43,404 nucleotides of DNA, taken from positions 1 through 43,404 of the forward strand of contig JANQQS010000086.1 in NCBI GenBank assembly GCA_028284955.1, in the 5' to 3' direction. Within the stretch, counting starts at the first letter, position 1. Each line of letters starts with the position of its first letter. The translations under genes and the position numbers were made by a program. The DNA comes from Myxococcota bacterium. GTDB lineage: Bacteria > Myxococcota_A > Polyangia > Polyangiales > Houyiibacteriaceae. Below the pieces are notes generated by a model. That model searched no databases, was not told the DNA's origin, and saw nothing but the letters and a program-made list of their open reading frames with translations. Below are positions 8,226 to 15,737 of this stretch, in pieces.

Positions 8226-8615
8226 ATGGCATCTCCGCTACGCTACGACGGCATCATCACCGCTGCGCTCAATGTCTCAGATCTCGACAAGAGCATTGCC
8301 TGGTATCGGGACGTCCTCGGCTTCGAACTTATCTATCGCCTCGACGACATGGGGTGGTGTGAATTCAAGACGGAGACCAAGGGTGTGAACGTTGGTCTGT
8401 CCGTACGCGAAGAGACCAAACAAGGGGGAGGCGCCACACTCACCTTCGGCGTGAAGGATGTCGCGGCCGCGCGGTCTCTGCTCGAGGCGAAGGATGTGAG
8501 ATTCGACGGTGAGATTCAGACCATTCCAGGCATGGTCTCGCTGGCGACGTTCTTCGATCCGGATGGCAACCAACTGATGCTCGCGCAGGATCTTTCCGAA
8601 GAAGGTGGCGAATGA
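8226..8615 (+). CDS. VOC/glyoxalase-fold protein
   Basis: A 129-residue protein; ATG 8226 is chosen because AGGGAAGA precedes it. It has the paired beta-alpha-beta-beta-beta pattern of the vicinal oxygen chelate fold: ITAALNVSDLDKSIAWYRDVLGFEL, then LTFGVKDVAAARSLLEAKDV and ATFFDPDGNQLMLAQ. The 'F.DPDGN.L.L' close is characteristic. The usual first metal-ligand His near the N-terminus is not present (ITAAL instead of ...HV.L), so the enzyme class cannot be stated; candidates are a dioxygenase/lyase of small molecules or a binding protein for antibiotic resistance. Regulated probably by the divergent winged-helix gene. Confidence 0.85.
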   Translation: MASPLRYDGIITAALNVSDLDKSIAWYRDVLGFELIYRLDDMGWCEFKTETKGVNVGLSVREETKQGGGATLTFGVKDVAAARSLLEAKDVRFDGEIQTIPGMVSLATFFDPDGNQLMLAQDLSEEGGE

Positions 8616-8649
8616 TCATTCGCGCGCCATTTTCTAGGTTCGCTCGACG

Positions 8650-8673
8650 TAGTTAGGAACGTTAGTTAGGAAC
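8650..8673. repeat. direct repeat of TAGTTAGGAAC
   Basis: Two exact 11-base copies (8650-8660 and 8663-8673) are separated by 2 bases and cover the stop codon (TAA, 8666-8668 on the minus strand) of the hydrolase gene. Probably a small slippage duplication at the gene end; a related CTAACTAAC string occurs at 43318-43326. Confidence 0.5.
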
Positions 8674-9559
8674 TGGACGCGTCGGCTGTCGAAATCCTCT
8701 TGAGAAAGGAGCGCGCTTTGCCGGCGATGAATGCGAGTTCTTCTTCCAAAGCAAAATGTCCAGTATCGAGAACGTAGTAATCAACGTGGTCGAGATCGCG
8801 CTGGTAGGCTTTGGCCCCGGGCTCCGGAAAGAACGCATCGTGTTTTCCCCAGGTAATCAACGTAGGGGGTTGGTGCTCCCGCAAATATCGCTGCCATTGT
8901 GGATACCGCGCCAAGTTGTGTCGGTAGTCGTAGATCAGGTTCAACATGTTCTCTTTGGTGCCCGGACGAGACATCTTCATGAAGTCCAAGTTCCAGTTGT
9001 CGGGGTTGATGCCGTCCGGATCGCGGGTTCCGTGGGTGTACTGCCACCGCAGACCTTCGAGCGTGAACACGCCATCCAGAGCGTTGGCGTGTTCATCTGA
9101 TCGGTCTTCCCAGTACTTCCGTACGTCTGCCCAGCCTTCACGGCCAAGACCTTCCTCGTAGGCGTTGCCATTCTGCACGATAAAGCCGTTGATTCGTTCC
9201 GGATGTCGGGTGGCGATGCGAAAGCCTACCGGGGCGCCGAAATCCTGGATGTACAGCGCGTATCGCGTGAGCGCGCGTTGCGCGAGGAAACGATCGATAA
9301 CATCGGCGAGCGCGTCGAAGGTGTACTCAAACTCCGCGGAAGATGGCGCTGAGCTGTCTCCAAACCCCGGGTAGTCCGGCGCGACGAGGTGGACGTCGCT
9401 GGCGAGTTCGCGCATCAGCTTTTCGTACATATGCGAGGATGTCGGAAAGCCATGGAGAAGGACCAGGGTCGGGTGTTCGGGATCTCCGGCTTCGCGAAAG
9501 AACACGTCGAGCGAACCTACTTTCTCGACGCCATATCGAATTTGTTGTGCATGCTTCAT
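8666..9559 (-). CDS. alpha/beta hydrolase, haloalkane dehalogenase/epoxide hydrolase-like
   Basis: A 297-residue protein from ATG 9559, where similarity to the family begins. Visible parts: HGFPTSS (residues 36-42, oxyanion-hole HGxP), a nucleophile elbow YIQDFGAPVG with Asp106 in place of Ser, a cap region rich in Trp/Tyr (LEGLRWQYTHGTRDP), and the catalytic His268 in LDTGHFALEEE. An Asp nucleophile points to haloalkane dehalogenases or soluble epoxide hydrolases rather than esterases. It follows the AhpD-like gene (9627-10175) by 67 bases on the same strand and is likely co-transcribed; both may be controlled by the divergent LysR gene. The substrate is unknown. Confidence 0.85.
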   Translation of the reverse strand: MKHAQQIRYGVEKVGSLDVFFREAGDPEHPTLVLLHGFPTSSHMYEKLMRELASDVHLVAPDYPGFGDSSAPSSAEFEYTFDALADVIDRFLAQRALTRYALYIQDFGAPVGFRIATRHPERINGFIVQNGNAYEEGLGREGWADVRKYWEDRSDEHANALDGVFTLEGLRWQYTHGTRDPDGINPDNWNLDFMKMSRPGTKENMLNLIYDYRHNLARYPQWQRYLREHQPPTLITWGKHDAFFPEPGAKAYQRDLDHVDYYVLDTGHFALEEELAFIAGKARSFLKRISTADASSS

Positions 9560-9626
9560 GGTCGATGCTCCGTGCTCGTGACGCCTTCCTGCGAACGTGG
9601 ATGGGAAGGCGTCACGAGCGAGAAGG

Positions 9627-10175
9627 TTACGCGGCAAGCTTGTTGACCTCGGGAAAGTCGATTGTCGTGTCGAGCACGGAGTTGACATAGTTGGTGAGTG
9701 TGTTGAGCGCGACATGGGTCACGATTTCCACGATCTCCGCGTCGCTGTAGCCGGCTTGGCGAACCTCTTCGACGGCTTGCGCTCCGACGTGCCCGCGCTT
9801 TTGTACAATGTCGACCGCGAAGCGCACCGCGACTTCAGCTTTTGCGTCTGTTGAAGCGCCACGACGGTTGGCTTCAATTTCGGCTCCCGTCAGCTTAGCG
9901 ACGTTCGTGCCAAGGTAGGTATGCGCGGCGAGGCAATAACCGCATTGGTTGAGCTCGCCCACCGCCAAGGCGATTCGCTCCCGGGTTGCGGCATTGAGTT
10001 TGCCTTTGCTAAGCGCGCCGTTGAGGCTGAGGTAGCCCTCGAGCGCGGCCGGGCTGGTCGCCACAATCCGAAACAGATTGGGCACGCTGCCGAGCATCTT
10101 CTGGACGTTGTTCAGCAGTGGCCGGGAGGCGTTGGGGGTGTCATCGATGGTGGCTGGGGTGGGGATACGAGACAT
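9627..10175 (-). CDS. carboxymuconolactone decarboxylase/AhpD-like protein
   Basis: A 182-residue all-helical protein from ATG 10175, preceded by GGAGAAAGACC. It carries the AhpD-type redox motif C78-G-Y-C81 with the following His85 (ELNQCGYCLAAHTYLG), after the typical REGIALAVG-like helix (RERIALAVGE). The C-terminal part (DAEIVEIVTHVALNTLTNYV) is also family-like. Such proteins act as peroxidase-associated reductants or in detoxification of reactive compounds. It is the first gene of a pair with the hydrolase at 8666-9559 and is divergent from a LysR regulator. Confidence 0.88.
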   Translation of the reverse strand: MSRIPTPATIDDTPNASRPLLNNVQKMLGSVPNLFRIVATSPAALEGYLSLNGALSKGKLNAATRERIALAVGELNQCGYCLAAHTYLGTNVAKLTGAEIEANRRGASTDAKAEVAVRFAVDIVQKRGHVGAQAVEEVRQAGYSDAEIVEIVTHVALNTLTNYVNSVLDTTIDFPEVNKLAA

Positions 10176-10279
10176 GGTCTTTCTCCGTTCTTGGTGCCGT
10201 GGCGGGAGTGCCTGGCGGTCACGTGGATGAAGATAGATCCTCAGAAAAATAAAAGAATATATGCTTATCGAACTTAACA

Positions 10280-10296
10280 ATTCCGAAATACGGAAT
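10280..10296. promoter_or_regulatory. palindromic LysR-type operator candidate
   Basis: Perfect inverted repeat ATTCCG-AAATA-CGGAAT containing a T-N11-A core, located 12 bases upstream of the LysR start at 10308 and in the 132-base gap shared with the divergent AhpD-like/hydrolase pair. Position and symmetry fit an autoregulatory LysR binding site; binding is inferred. Confidence 0.6.
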
Positions 10297-10307
10297 AATC
10301 TGGGTGT

Positions 10308-11201
10308 GTGGATCGAATGCGCGCACTGGAAGTGTTCGCCGCGGTGGCGGAGCAGGGAAGCCTCGCCGGAGCGGCGCGCGCCCTCTTGCTCAGTCCACCC
10401 ACGGTCACTCGAATCGTGGGCGAGCTCGAAGACGACCTAGGCGTCTTGCTGTTTCATCGAACCACCCGGGCGGTGACCCTGACCGAACCCGGGCGTTGCT
10501 TTCTCGAGAGCGCACGGCGACTCATTCATGACTACCAGGATGCGCGCGATGCGGTGCGGGGCGCGCAGCTGGAGCCGAAGGGCTTGTTGCGGATTACGGC
10601 TTCTGTCTTGTTCGGTCAGCACTACGTGTCGCCGATCGTGCTCGATTTCTTGGAGCGCTATCCCCAAATGAGCGTCGATGCAGTGTTCGTCGATCGCGTG
10701 GTCAACCTGGTGGAGGAAGGGTTCGACCTTGCGGTTCGCATCGGGCCGCTTCCCGATTCCAATCTCATCGCGATTCGGGTGGGAGAAGTTCGGCGCGTAG
10801 TTTGTGGCTGCGCGTCGTATTTTGAACGATTTGGGCTCCCTCAAGAACCCGGCGACCTTACAAAGCATCAGGTCATCGTCGCGCGATCCTCCACCCGCAC
10901 CGATCGCTGGCGGTTCGGGCGGGGCATCTCCGTGCGCATCCAACCGCGCCTATCCTTCTCTTCGGTTCCTGCTGCGATCGCTGCCGCGACCTCAGGCTGG
11001 GGACTTACGCGGGTCCTCTCTTATCAGGTCGGCCCTGAGCTTGGAGAGAGTCGACTCAAGACGGTACTGAGTGAATACGAGCCAGAGCCGCTTCCTATCC
11101 ATCTTGTGCATGCGGAGGGGCGCGAAGCGTCTGCCAAGGTGCGCATGTTTGCTGAGATGACCGCAGCCGCACTACGCGCAAACCCTCATCTTCAACGCTA
11201 G
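10308..11201 (+). CDS. LysR-family regulator (CrgA-like branch)
   Basis: A 297-residue protein starting at GTG 10308 (an ATG follows at 10317). Residues about 4-62 form the helix-turn-helix (MRALEVFAAVAEQGSLAGAA, then RALLLSPPTVTRIVGELEDDLG), followed by LFHRTTRAVTLTEPGRCFLE, typical of the branch including CrgA and YhcS-like regulators. The effector-binding domain covers about 90-290. The product probably senses a reactive or aromatic compound handled by the divergent AhpD-like/hydrolase pair. An inverted repeat GCGCCT...AGGCGC (11201-11226) follows the stop and may aid termination. Confidence 0.9.
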   Translation: MDRMRALEVFAAVAEQGSLAGAARALLLSPPTVTRIVGELEDDLGVLLFHRTTRAVTLTEPGRCFLESARRLIHDYQDARDAVRGAQLEPKGLLRITASVLFGQHYVSPIVLDFLERYPQMSVDAVFVDRVVNLVEEGFDLAVRIGPLPDSNLIAIRVGEVRRVVCGCASYFERFGLPQEPGDLTKHQVIVARSSTRTDRWRFGRGISVRIQPRLSFSSVPAAIAAATSGWGLTRVLSYQVGPELGESRLKTVLSEYEPEPLPIHLVHAEGREASAKVRMFAEMTAAALRANPHLQR

Positions 11202-11236
11202 CGCCTTGCGATTCTCTTCGAGGCGCGCAGAATAGC

Positions 11237-11296
11237 GCCATTCGAACGGGGGCCATTCAAACGGGGCCATTCAAACGGGGGCCATTCAAACGGGGG
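11237..11296 (+). repeat. four tandem copies of a 15-base unit
   Basis: GCCATTCRAACGGGG is repeated four times (11237-11251, 11252-11265, 11266-11280, 11281-11296) with one substitution in the first copy and one-base length changes in the G-run. The array ends 7 bases before the ATG of the next gene, so it occupies its leader or promoter and could alter expression by copy-number change. Confidence 0.8.
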
Positions 11297-11303
11297 AAGT
11301 TCA

Positions 11304-12365
11304 ATGAAGTCAATGAGACTATTCACCGCATTCATGATCCTTGCGGGCGTCGGATGCGCAGCGAACGCCAATGAACGTGACGAAGGCTTTGTCGCCAGTG
11401 CCCTGATTCAGGGTACCGATGAACGCGAGGATGCCGACGAAAGCAAAGTTGCCGACAAACACGGTGCCGATGGGTACGGCGACGAGTTTGTGCGCAAATG
11501 GGTCTATGCGTTGTTTCGACGACCAGGGCTTGTGACTACGCGCAGCAAACGTGACTTCGAGGACACTTATTCTGCGCTTGTTTCCGCGCTCGATGCGAAC
11601 CCTGCGATTCGAATCGTGGCGACGCTCGACCACCAAGCCAACGCCGCTCGAGTGGGGCTGGACCTTCCCCCCACGCGAGAGATCTTTTTCGGCAATCCAA
11701 ACCTCGGCACTCCGCTCATGCAGGCGTCTCAAACAGCGGGGATCGATCTTCCGCAAAAGATCTTGGTATGGGAAACGCACCGCGGCACCGTCAAGGTTGC
11801 GTACAACGATCCCGCATACCTTCAAGCGCGCCACCGCATTCGCGGCGCCTCCGCACCGCTCGAAACCATTGCCGGAGCGCTCAAGGGCCTTGTCGAAACC
11901 GCGACGGGTAGGCGCGTCAAACCTAGTCGCGGATACATTCGTCGTCTTCGTTTGAGCAGCGTTCGCCGCAGACCCGGCCTGCGATTCGTTCGCAGCGAAA
12001 ACGACGCAGACGAAACCTTTCAGCGACTGCGCGCAGCGGTGGACGCGGCGCCTCCGCTCAGCGAGCTTTTCGCGCTGGAACACGACAGGAATGCCGCCTC
12101 GGTCGGGCTCGAACTGCGCCCCACCAAGCTTCTCGTGTTCGGCAATCCCGCGCTCGGAACCCCGCTCATGCAGTCCGCCCGCTCGATCGGCATCGATCTA
12201 CCCCAGAAATTCTTGGTCTTGGAAGACGAGCGCGGCAGCGTCTGGATTGCCTACAACGACCCCAGATTCCTTGCCCAGCGCCATCGCGTTCGTGGACAAA
12301 GGCAGCGGCTCGACACGATTGCGGGAGCGCTCGCGAACATCGCCGCGGGAGCGGCGAGCGACTAG
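11304..12365 (+). CDS. lipoprotein with two DUF302 domains
   Basis: A 353-residue protein. The signal peptide ends in lipobox AGVGC (Cys18). Two DUF302 domains follow: about 70-190 (AIRIVATLDHQANAARVGLD, then EIFFGNPNLGTPLMQASQTA, and KVAYNDPAYLQARH) and about 210-345 (ELFALEHDRNAASVGLELRP, then LLVFGNPALGTPLMQSARSI, and WIAYNDPRFLAQRH). The 'FGNP.LGTPLM' and 'YNDP..L..RH' signatures are intact in both copies. DUF302 proteins are usually single-domain; the function is not established. The two halves clearly arose by internal duplication. It is an isolated gene, with a tandem-repeat array immediately upstream. Confidence 0.88.
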   Translation: MKSMRLFTAFMILAGVGCAANANERDEGFVASALIQGTDEREDADESKVADKHGADGYGDEFVRKWVYALFRRPGLVTTRSKRDFEDTYSALVSALDANPAIRIVATLDHQANAARVGLDLPPTREIFFGNPNLGTPLMQASQTAGIDLPQKILVWETHRGTVKVAYNDPAYLQARHRIRGASAPLETIAGALKGLVETATGRRVKPSRGYIRRLRLSSVRRRPGLRFVRSENDADETFQRLRAAVDAAPPLSELFALEHDRNAASVGLELRPTKLLVFGNPALGTPLMQSARSIGIDLPQKFLVLEDERGSVWIAYNDPRFLAQRHRVRGQRQRLDTIAGALANIAAGAASD

Positions 12366-12708
12366 CGGGCCGCGTGCGCGACAAATAAATACCGCGTCAA
12401 GCGAAGCGCGTCATCGTCTGCGTCTTGCTCGCTTGGCGTTGCAAAGCTGTGGTCGCCGCTGTCCACGCGGCCGTTGTCTGCGGAGCGATAGAATCATCGC
12501 TCCGTGCGCGTGGTCACGGGAGCTGAAAGTGTATACTGAAATCGTATCACGAAGTGCCTGTAAAAAGCATGTATTGTCGTTCTTATGGGCTCCAAATGGT
12601 GATTTCTGTATACGGATCTGACTCCATTCGCCTGGCGTTTTTCGGGAAACGGTCGATACAGTGAGCTCACGAACTGGTCCTGCGGGACCGCAACTAGGAG
12701 TGACCTCA
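12366..12708. other. intergenic region with one strong stem-loop
   Basis: No gene is seen. Perfect 9-base arms CGGAGCGAT and ATCGCTCCG (12481-12489 and 12496-12504) enclose a 6-base loop; no T-run follows on either strand, so it is a weak terminator candidate for the DUF302 gene or a protein/RNA site. The region 12530-12620 is AT-richer and may hold the promoter of the FAS1 gene. Confidence 0.5.
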
Positions 12709-13665
12709 ATGAGTCTTTCACGTTCCCATACTCGCCGCTGGGCGGCCTATCTTCCCTTCCTCGCTGCCGCAATGGTCGCCGGTTGTGCCTCTGACACCGA
12801 CGCCATCGACGCGAACTCCATCGACAGCGTCGAGGCGGAACTACATGGCCCCGGTTCGCGTGCGGCGCGCGGCAACCTGGCCGAGGTTGCCATCGCATCG
12901 CCGGAACTGTCCACGCTCGTGGCCGCCGTCGTCAAAGCAGGGTTGGTCGACGCGATCAGCGATCCGAACACCCCTCTGACGATCTTTGCGCCGACCAACG
13001 GAGCGTTCGCCGCCGCCGGGATCGACGTTGAAGCCACCGACGCGGACACGCTTTCCGCGGTTTTGCTCGACCATGTGATTCCTGGTCGAGTCGGCGCCGG
13101 TCGACTCCGCGCTGCCGCGTTTCGCGACGCAAGTATCGAAAGCCTTGGTGGTTTGACGCTGAGCCCTCAGAGGAAACCTTTGCGGGTGAACGACATCCCC
13201 GTTCGCTTCGGAAATCGGCGGGCGAGCAACGGCATCATTCACGTCATCGATGGCGTCCTCTTGGACGGAGGAAATACGCTGGTGGCGCAAGCCATCAACC
13301 GGCGCGATCTCTCGACGTTGGTTTCCGCCGTCGTTCGGGCTGAGCTTGCGGAAACTCTGGCCGGCGAAGGCCCGTTCACCGTATTCGCGCCAGACAACGC
13401 CGCGTTCGCTGCGTTTGGGATCGACCCTGAAGAGGTGGACATCGACACGCTGACCGCCGTGCTCTTGGATCACGTGGTGGCGGACGACGTGAGCCTCGAT
13501 GACCTCAATCGTGCCAGCCGCCGCGGCGAGCCGTTGACCACTCTGGGAGGCTTGGAGCTTGATGTGCGAAGAGGCCGCTTCGTCAACGGGCTTCGAATCA
13601 CCGATCGTGGAAGCGCCACCAACGGAAGCTTCTACGTGATCAACGGCGTATTAGTCGAGCAGTAG
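12709..13665 (+). CDS. lipoprotein with two fasciclin (FAS1) domains
   Basis: A 318-residue protein from ATG 12709, chosen because AGGAG lies upstream at the right distance and the signal peptide starts there; lipobox VAGC (Cys26). Two FAS1 domains follow. The first (about 48-180) has SPELSTLVAAVVKAGLVDAI, TIFAPTNGAFAAAGI and VLLDHVIPGRV. The second (about 190-318) has DLSTLVSAVVRAELAETLAG, FTVFAPDNAAFAAFGI and VLLDHVVADDVS, ending in the usual GSFYVINGVL. FAS1 domains mediate adhesion at cell surfaces. The copies are closely similar, so internal duplication is likely. Closed by two hairpins downstream. Confidence 0.92.
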   Translation: MSLSRSHTRRWAAYLPFLAAAMVAGCASDTDAIDANSIDSVEAELHGPGSRAARGNLAEVAIASPELSTLVAAVVKAGLVDAISDPNTPLTIFAPTNGAFAAAGIDVEATDADTLSAVLLDHVIPGRVGAGRLRAAAFRDASIESLGGLTLSPQRKPLRVNDIPVRFGNRRASNGIIHVIDGVLLDGGNTLVAQAINRRDLSTLVSAVVRAELAETLAGEGPFTVFAPDNAAFAAFGIDPEEVDIDTLTAVLLDHVVADDVSLDDLNRASRRGEPLTTLGGLELDVRRGRFVNGLRITDRGSATNGSFYVINGVLVEQ

Positions 13666-13675
13666 AACTGCGTTC

Positions 13676-13708
13676 GCAGGTTTCACGCTTCCGTGGCGTG
13701 AGACCTGC
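13676..13708 (+). terminator. stem-loop after the FAS1 gene
   Basis: Thirteen-base arms (13676-13688 and 13696-13708, GCAGGTTTCACGC against GCGTGAGACCTGC, one G-T pair) with a 7-base loop, followed by TCTTTGTTCTT. Good intrinsic terminator shape for the plus strand, 10 bases after the stop codon. Confidence 0.75.
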
Positions 13709-13737
13709 TCTTTGTTCTTCATTCGAATCGAAAGAGG

Positions 13738-13778
13738 AATGCGCCGCGCATCCCATACGCGCGGCGCATTCTCTTTTT
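13738..13778 (+). terminator. strong intrinsic terminator, possibly bidirectional
   Basis: Perfect 12-base arms AATGCGCCGCGC and GCGCGGCGCATT around a 9-base loop, followed by CTCTTTTT. It lies between the convergent FAS1 gene and the hibernation factor gene and may serve both, though the minus-strand side has fewer T residues. Confidence 0.85.
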
Positions 13779-13805
13779 ATGCCGTTTTTCGTTTCGGTCT
13801 GAGCG

Positions 13806-14126
13806 CTATGCGCTGAGTCGACGGGTTTGACGTTCGTCAACCCGGCGCCGAAGAGTGTGGGCAAGCCGATGTGTCGCGGCGCCTACTGCAGCGTATGCGT
13901 CTGAGTCGATGGACCGCACGGACAGAGGCTCAAAGCTGCGGCCGCGTAGAGTGACGCTGCACTGTTTGTCGAGGCCGCCGCGGGGTCCGTTGATGTCGTG
14001 GATCCGCACGGACACGCTGTGTACGTACGACGCGAGCCTATTCAATTTTCGCTCGACCAATCGAACCGTGTAGTCGCGCAGTGATTCGGATGCATCCAAG
14101 CCGACGAATCGAACATCTACTTTCAT
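13806..14126 (-). CDS. hpf: ribosome hibernation-promoting factor / RaiA-like (short form)
   Basis: A 106-residue protein from ATG 14126, with GGAGA 4 bases upstream. It has the S30AE/HPF fold pattern: MKVDVRFVGLDASESLRDYT, a helix with RLVERKLNRLASYV, strands SVSVRIHDINGPRGG and CSVTLRG, and a C-terminal helix with SDAYAAVGAATHRLAHTLRR. It lacks the C-terminal dimerisation domain of long HPF. Members bind the 30S decoding region and store idle ribosomes in stress. It lies downstream of the NhaR-type gene on the same strand with a 110-base gap that holds TGTAGA-like motifs, so stress-regulated expression is plausible. Confidence 0.85.
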   Translation of the reverse strand: MKVDVRFVGLDASESLRDYTVRLVERKLNRLASYVHSVSVRIHDINGPRGGLDKQCSVTLRGRSFEPLSVRSIDSDAYAAVGAATHRLAHTLRRRVDERQTRRLSA

Positions 14127-14153
14127 GGCGTCTCCTATCATCGAATGAGGGGA

Positions 14154-14233
14154 TGTGTAGATCACTCTGGGCCGATCTATCTGGTGCGCCACGCATGAAA
14201 AGTCTTCATCGATATAGGTTCTGTCTACGTAGA
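14154..14233. promoter_or_regulatory. TGTGTAGA element and TCTACGTAGA palindrome upstream of hpf
   Basis: TGTGTAGA at 14154-14161 and the perfect palindrome TCTACGTAGA at 14224-14233 lie in the gap between the NhaR-type gene and hpf. The same TGTAGA core occurs twice, plus once inverted, upstream of the NhaR-type gene, so these may be sites of one regulator. Inferred from recurrence only. Confidence 0.4.
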
Positions 14234-14236
14234 TAG

Positions 14237-15142
14237 CTATTTTGTGTCGAAGAGATGCTCTCGCGCCGAGCGACAGACTGCTTCAACCGCTGCGTTGCGA
14301 ACCCGACGTTCCATCGAAATTGCGTAGAAGTGTTCTTCGGGAGTCGATGTTTCCCCAACCACGACGACGCCATATTGCTTCTTCACGGATTTCTTGATGA
14401 TGGAAGGCGTACAAAAAATGCCGATGCCATCCTCTCCGAACGCTTTCATCAACGCGCTGTCTTCAAACTCCGCCACCACCTGAGGGCTCAACCCCTGCTC
14501 ATCGAACCACAAACGCAAATTGCGCCCGAGCGTTGTGGTGCCCACCGGAGAAAGAAAGGGTTGACCATGAAGGCATTGCGGAAAGCGACCGGATAGCGTC
14601 TTTTTCAGCGAAGGAGTCGCGAAAAATGTGAGCCCGCAGCGGCCGAGCTGATGGTTAAACGCCCGAATTCCGCTGCTTGGGGGCACGGGGGCGTCGGCAA
14701 GAACAACGTCCACATTGTGAAGGGCAAGCTCTGCGATGAGTCGATCGTGGCGGTCGTGCTGACAAACAAGGCGAACCGGTTCCTCCAACTGAAGCGCGGG
14801 TTCGAGCAGCTCGCGAACCACCAGTTTGGGCATGACGTCGGTGATTCCCACGACAAAAGATGGATTTCTCGAGACGCTGCGACCTTTTGCTACGTCGAGA
14901 AATTCCTGACCGAGCGAGAAGATTTCTTCCGCGTACTGATGCGCCGTCTTGCCCATCTCGGTGAGCTTCAGCCGGCGACCGGTTCGATCGAATAAAGGTT
15001 GCCCCAAAGACTCTTCAAGCTGCTTGATCTGCGCGCTTACCGTAGGGTGCGTGAGCCGAAGCGCTCTCGCAGCCGGCTGAATGCCACCCTCGCGCACCGC
15101 CATCCAGAAGTAGAAAAGATGATGATAGTTGAGCCACTCCAT
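14237..15142 (-). CDS. nhaR: NhaR-type LysR-family regulator
   Basis: A 301-residue protein, the same length as Escherichia coli NhaR. The N-terminus WLNYHHLFYFWMAVREGGIQ followed by PAARALRLTHPTVSAQIKQL is the characteristic NhaR signature (NYHHLYYFW with a Thr-Pro/His-Pro turn). The effector domain has the NhaR-like GITDVMPKLVVRELLEPAL and a C-terminal GEDGIGIFCTPSII. In Enterobacteria NhaR senses Na+ and activates the nhaA antiporter gene; no antiporter is present here. Instead the downstream gene is hpf and the divergent one encodes a TerB-like protein. ATG 15142 is chosen by family length, although the frame is open further upstream. Confidence 0.88.
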   Translation of the reverse strand: MEWLNYHHLFYFWMAVREGGIQPAARALRLTHPTVSAQIKQLEESLGQPLFDRTGRRLKLTEMGKTAHQYAEEIFSLGQEFLDVAKGRSVSRNPSFVVGITDVMPKLVVRELLEPALQLEEPVRLVCQHDRHDRLIAELALHNVDVVLADAPVPPSSGIRAFNHQLGRCGLTFFATPSLKKTLSGRFPQCLHGQPFLSPVGTTTLGRNLRLWFDEQGLSPQVVAEFEDSALMKAFGEDGIGIFCTPSIIKKSVKKQYGVVVVGETSTPEEHFYAISMERRVRNAAVEAVCRSAREHLFDTK

Positions 15143-15147
15143 TTTTG

Positions 15148-15221
15148 TTGTGTAGAGCACTCCATTTCCCTTGTGTAGAGAAAAGCGACACTGGTTGTCG
15201 ATTTTTGGTGCATTCTCTACA
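15148..15221. promoter_or_regulatory. TTGTGTAGAG direct repeats, divergent promoter region
   Basis: TTGTGTAGAG occurs exactly twice (15148-15157 and 15171-15180, 23 bases apart, about two helical turns) and an inverted CTCTACA at 15215-15221. They lie between the NhaR-type gene and the TerB-like gene, the position expected for an autoregulatory LysR site. The regulator-site link is inferred. Confidence 0.5.
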
Positions 15222-15257
15222 TCCGCAAAGGCCCTATATTCTACTTCGGGAATAGTT

Positions 15258-15737
15258 ATGAGAGCCGTCGCCGCAACCCAGTCACCAGCGCTACACCTGG
15301 CCGTCGCCTGGGCGATGATTCGAGCCGACGCCAAGGTAACTTCCTCCGAGCAACGCGCTCTCGAGGTGATCCGCGAGCTCTACGGGGCAGGGTTGGCATC
15401 GAGAGACTGGCGCGAGCAGCTGAAGAAGCAAAGCCCGCCGTGGACGAAGCGCGACCGCTACCGACTCTTCGTTCTCGCGGCCTGGGTCGCGAACGTCGAC
15501 CACGACGAATCGCCCGAAGAAATCGATCTACTGTGCCAGCTGCGGGCCAGTCTTGGTCTCGACCCATGGCTTGCGCGGCACCTTCATCAGTTCGTTCGCG
15601 CAGCTCGGCGAAGCACGCAGCAGACGCCAGAGCTTCAAGAACTAGAGGCGATTTTGGATGCCGCATCGCGGAAGGTCGCGCAATGGAACACGAATGAAAA
15701 CTCAGGTCCTTCCGATGACGATGGGGCGCCGTCATGA
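15258..15737 (+). CDS. TerB-like domain protein
   Basis: A 159-residue protein from ATG 15258. Helices with paired acidic loops match the TerB/DUF533 type: LHLAVAWAMIRADAKVTSSE followed by QRALEVIRELYG, and later FVLAAWVANVDHDESPEEID followed by LLCQLRASLGLDP. The two 'ADxxVxxxE' and 'VDHDESPEE' loops are the expected acidic sites. The acidic tail (NTNENSGPSDDDGAPS) is disordered. Its stop codon overlaps the start of the diguanylate cyclase gene by ATGA, so the two are translationally coupled. Its role in tellurite or other stress is not shown. Confidence 0.72.
   Translation: MRAVAATQSPALHLAVAWAMIRADAKVTSSEQRALEVIRELYGAGLASRDWREQLKKQSPPWTKRDRYRLFVLAAWVANVDHDESPEEIDLLCQLRASLGLDPWLARHLHQFVRAARRSTQQTPELQELEAILDAASRKVAQWNTNENSGPSDDDGAPS

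Noticed and set aside
11237-11296. CRISPR-like short repeats
   Set aside because: Units are contiguous 15-mers without spacers; a simple tandem repeat.
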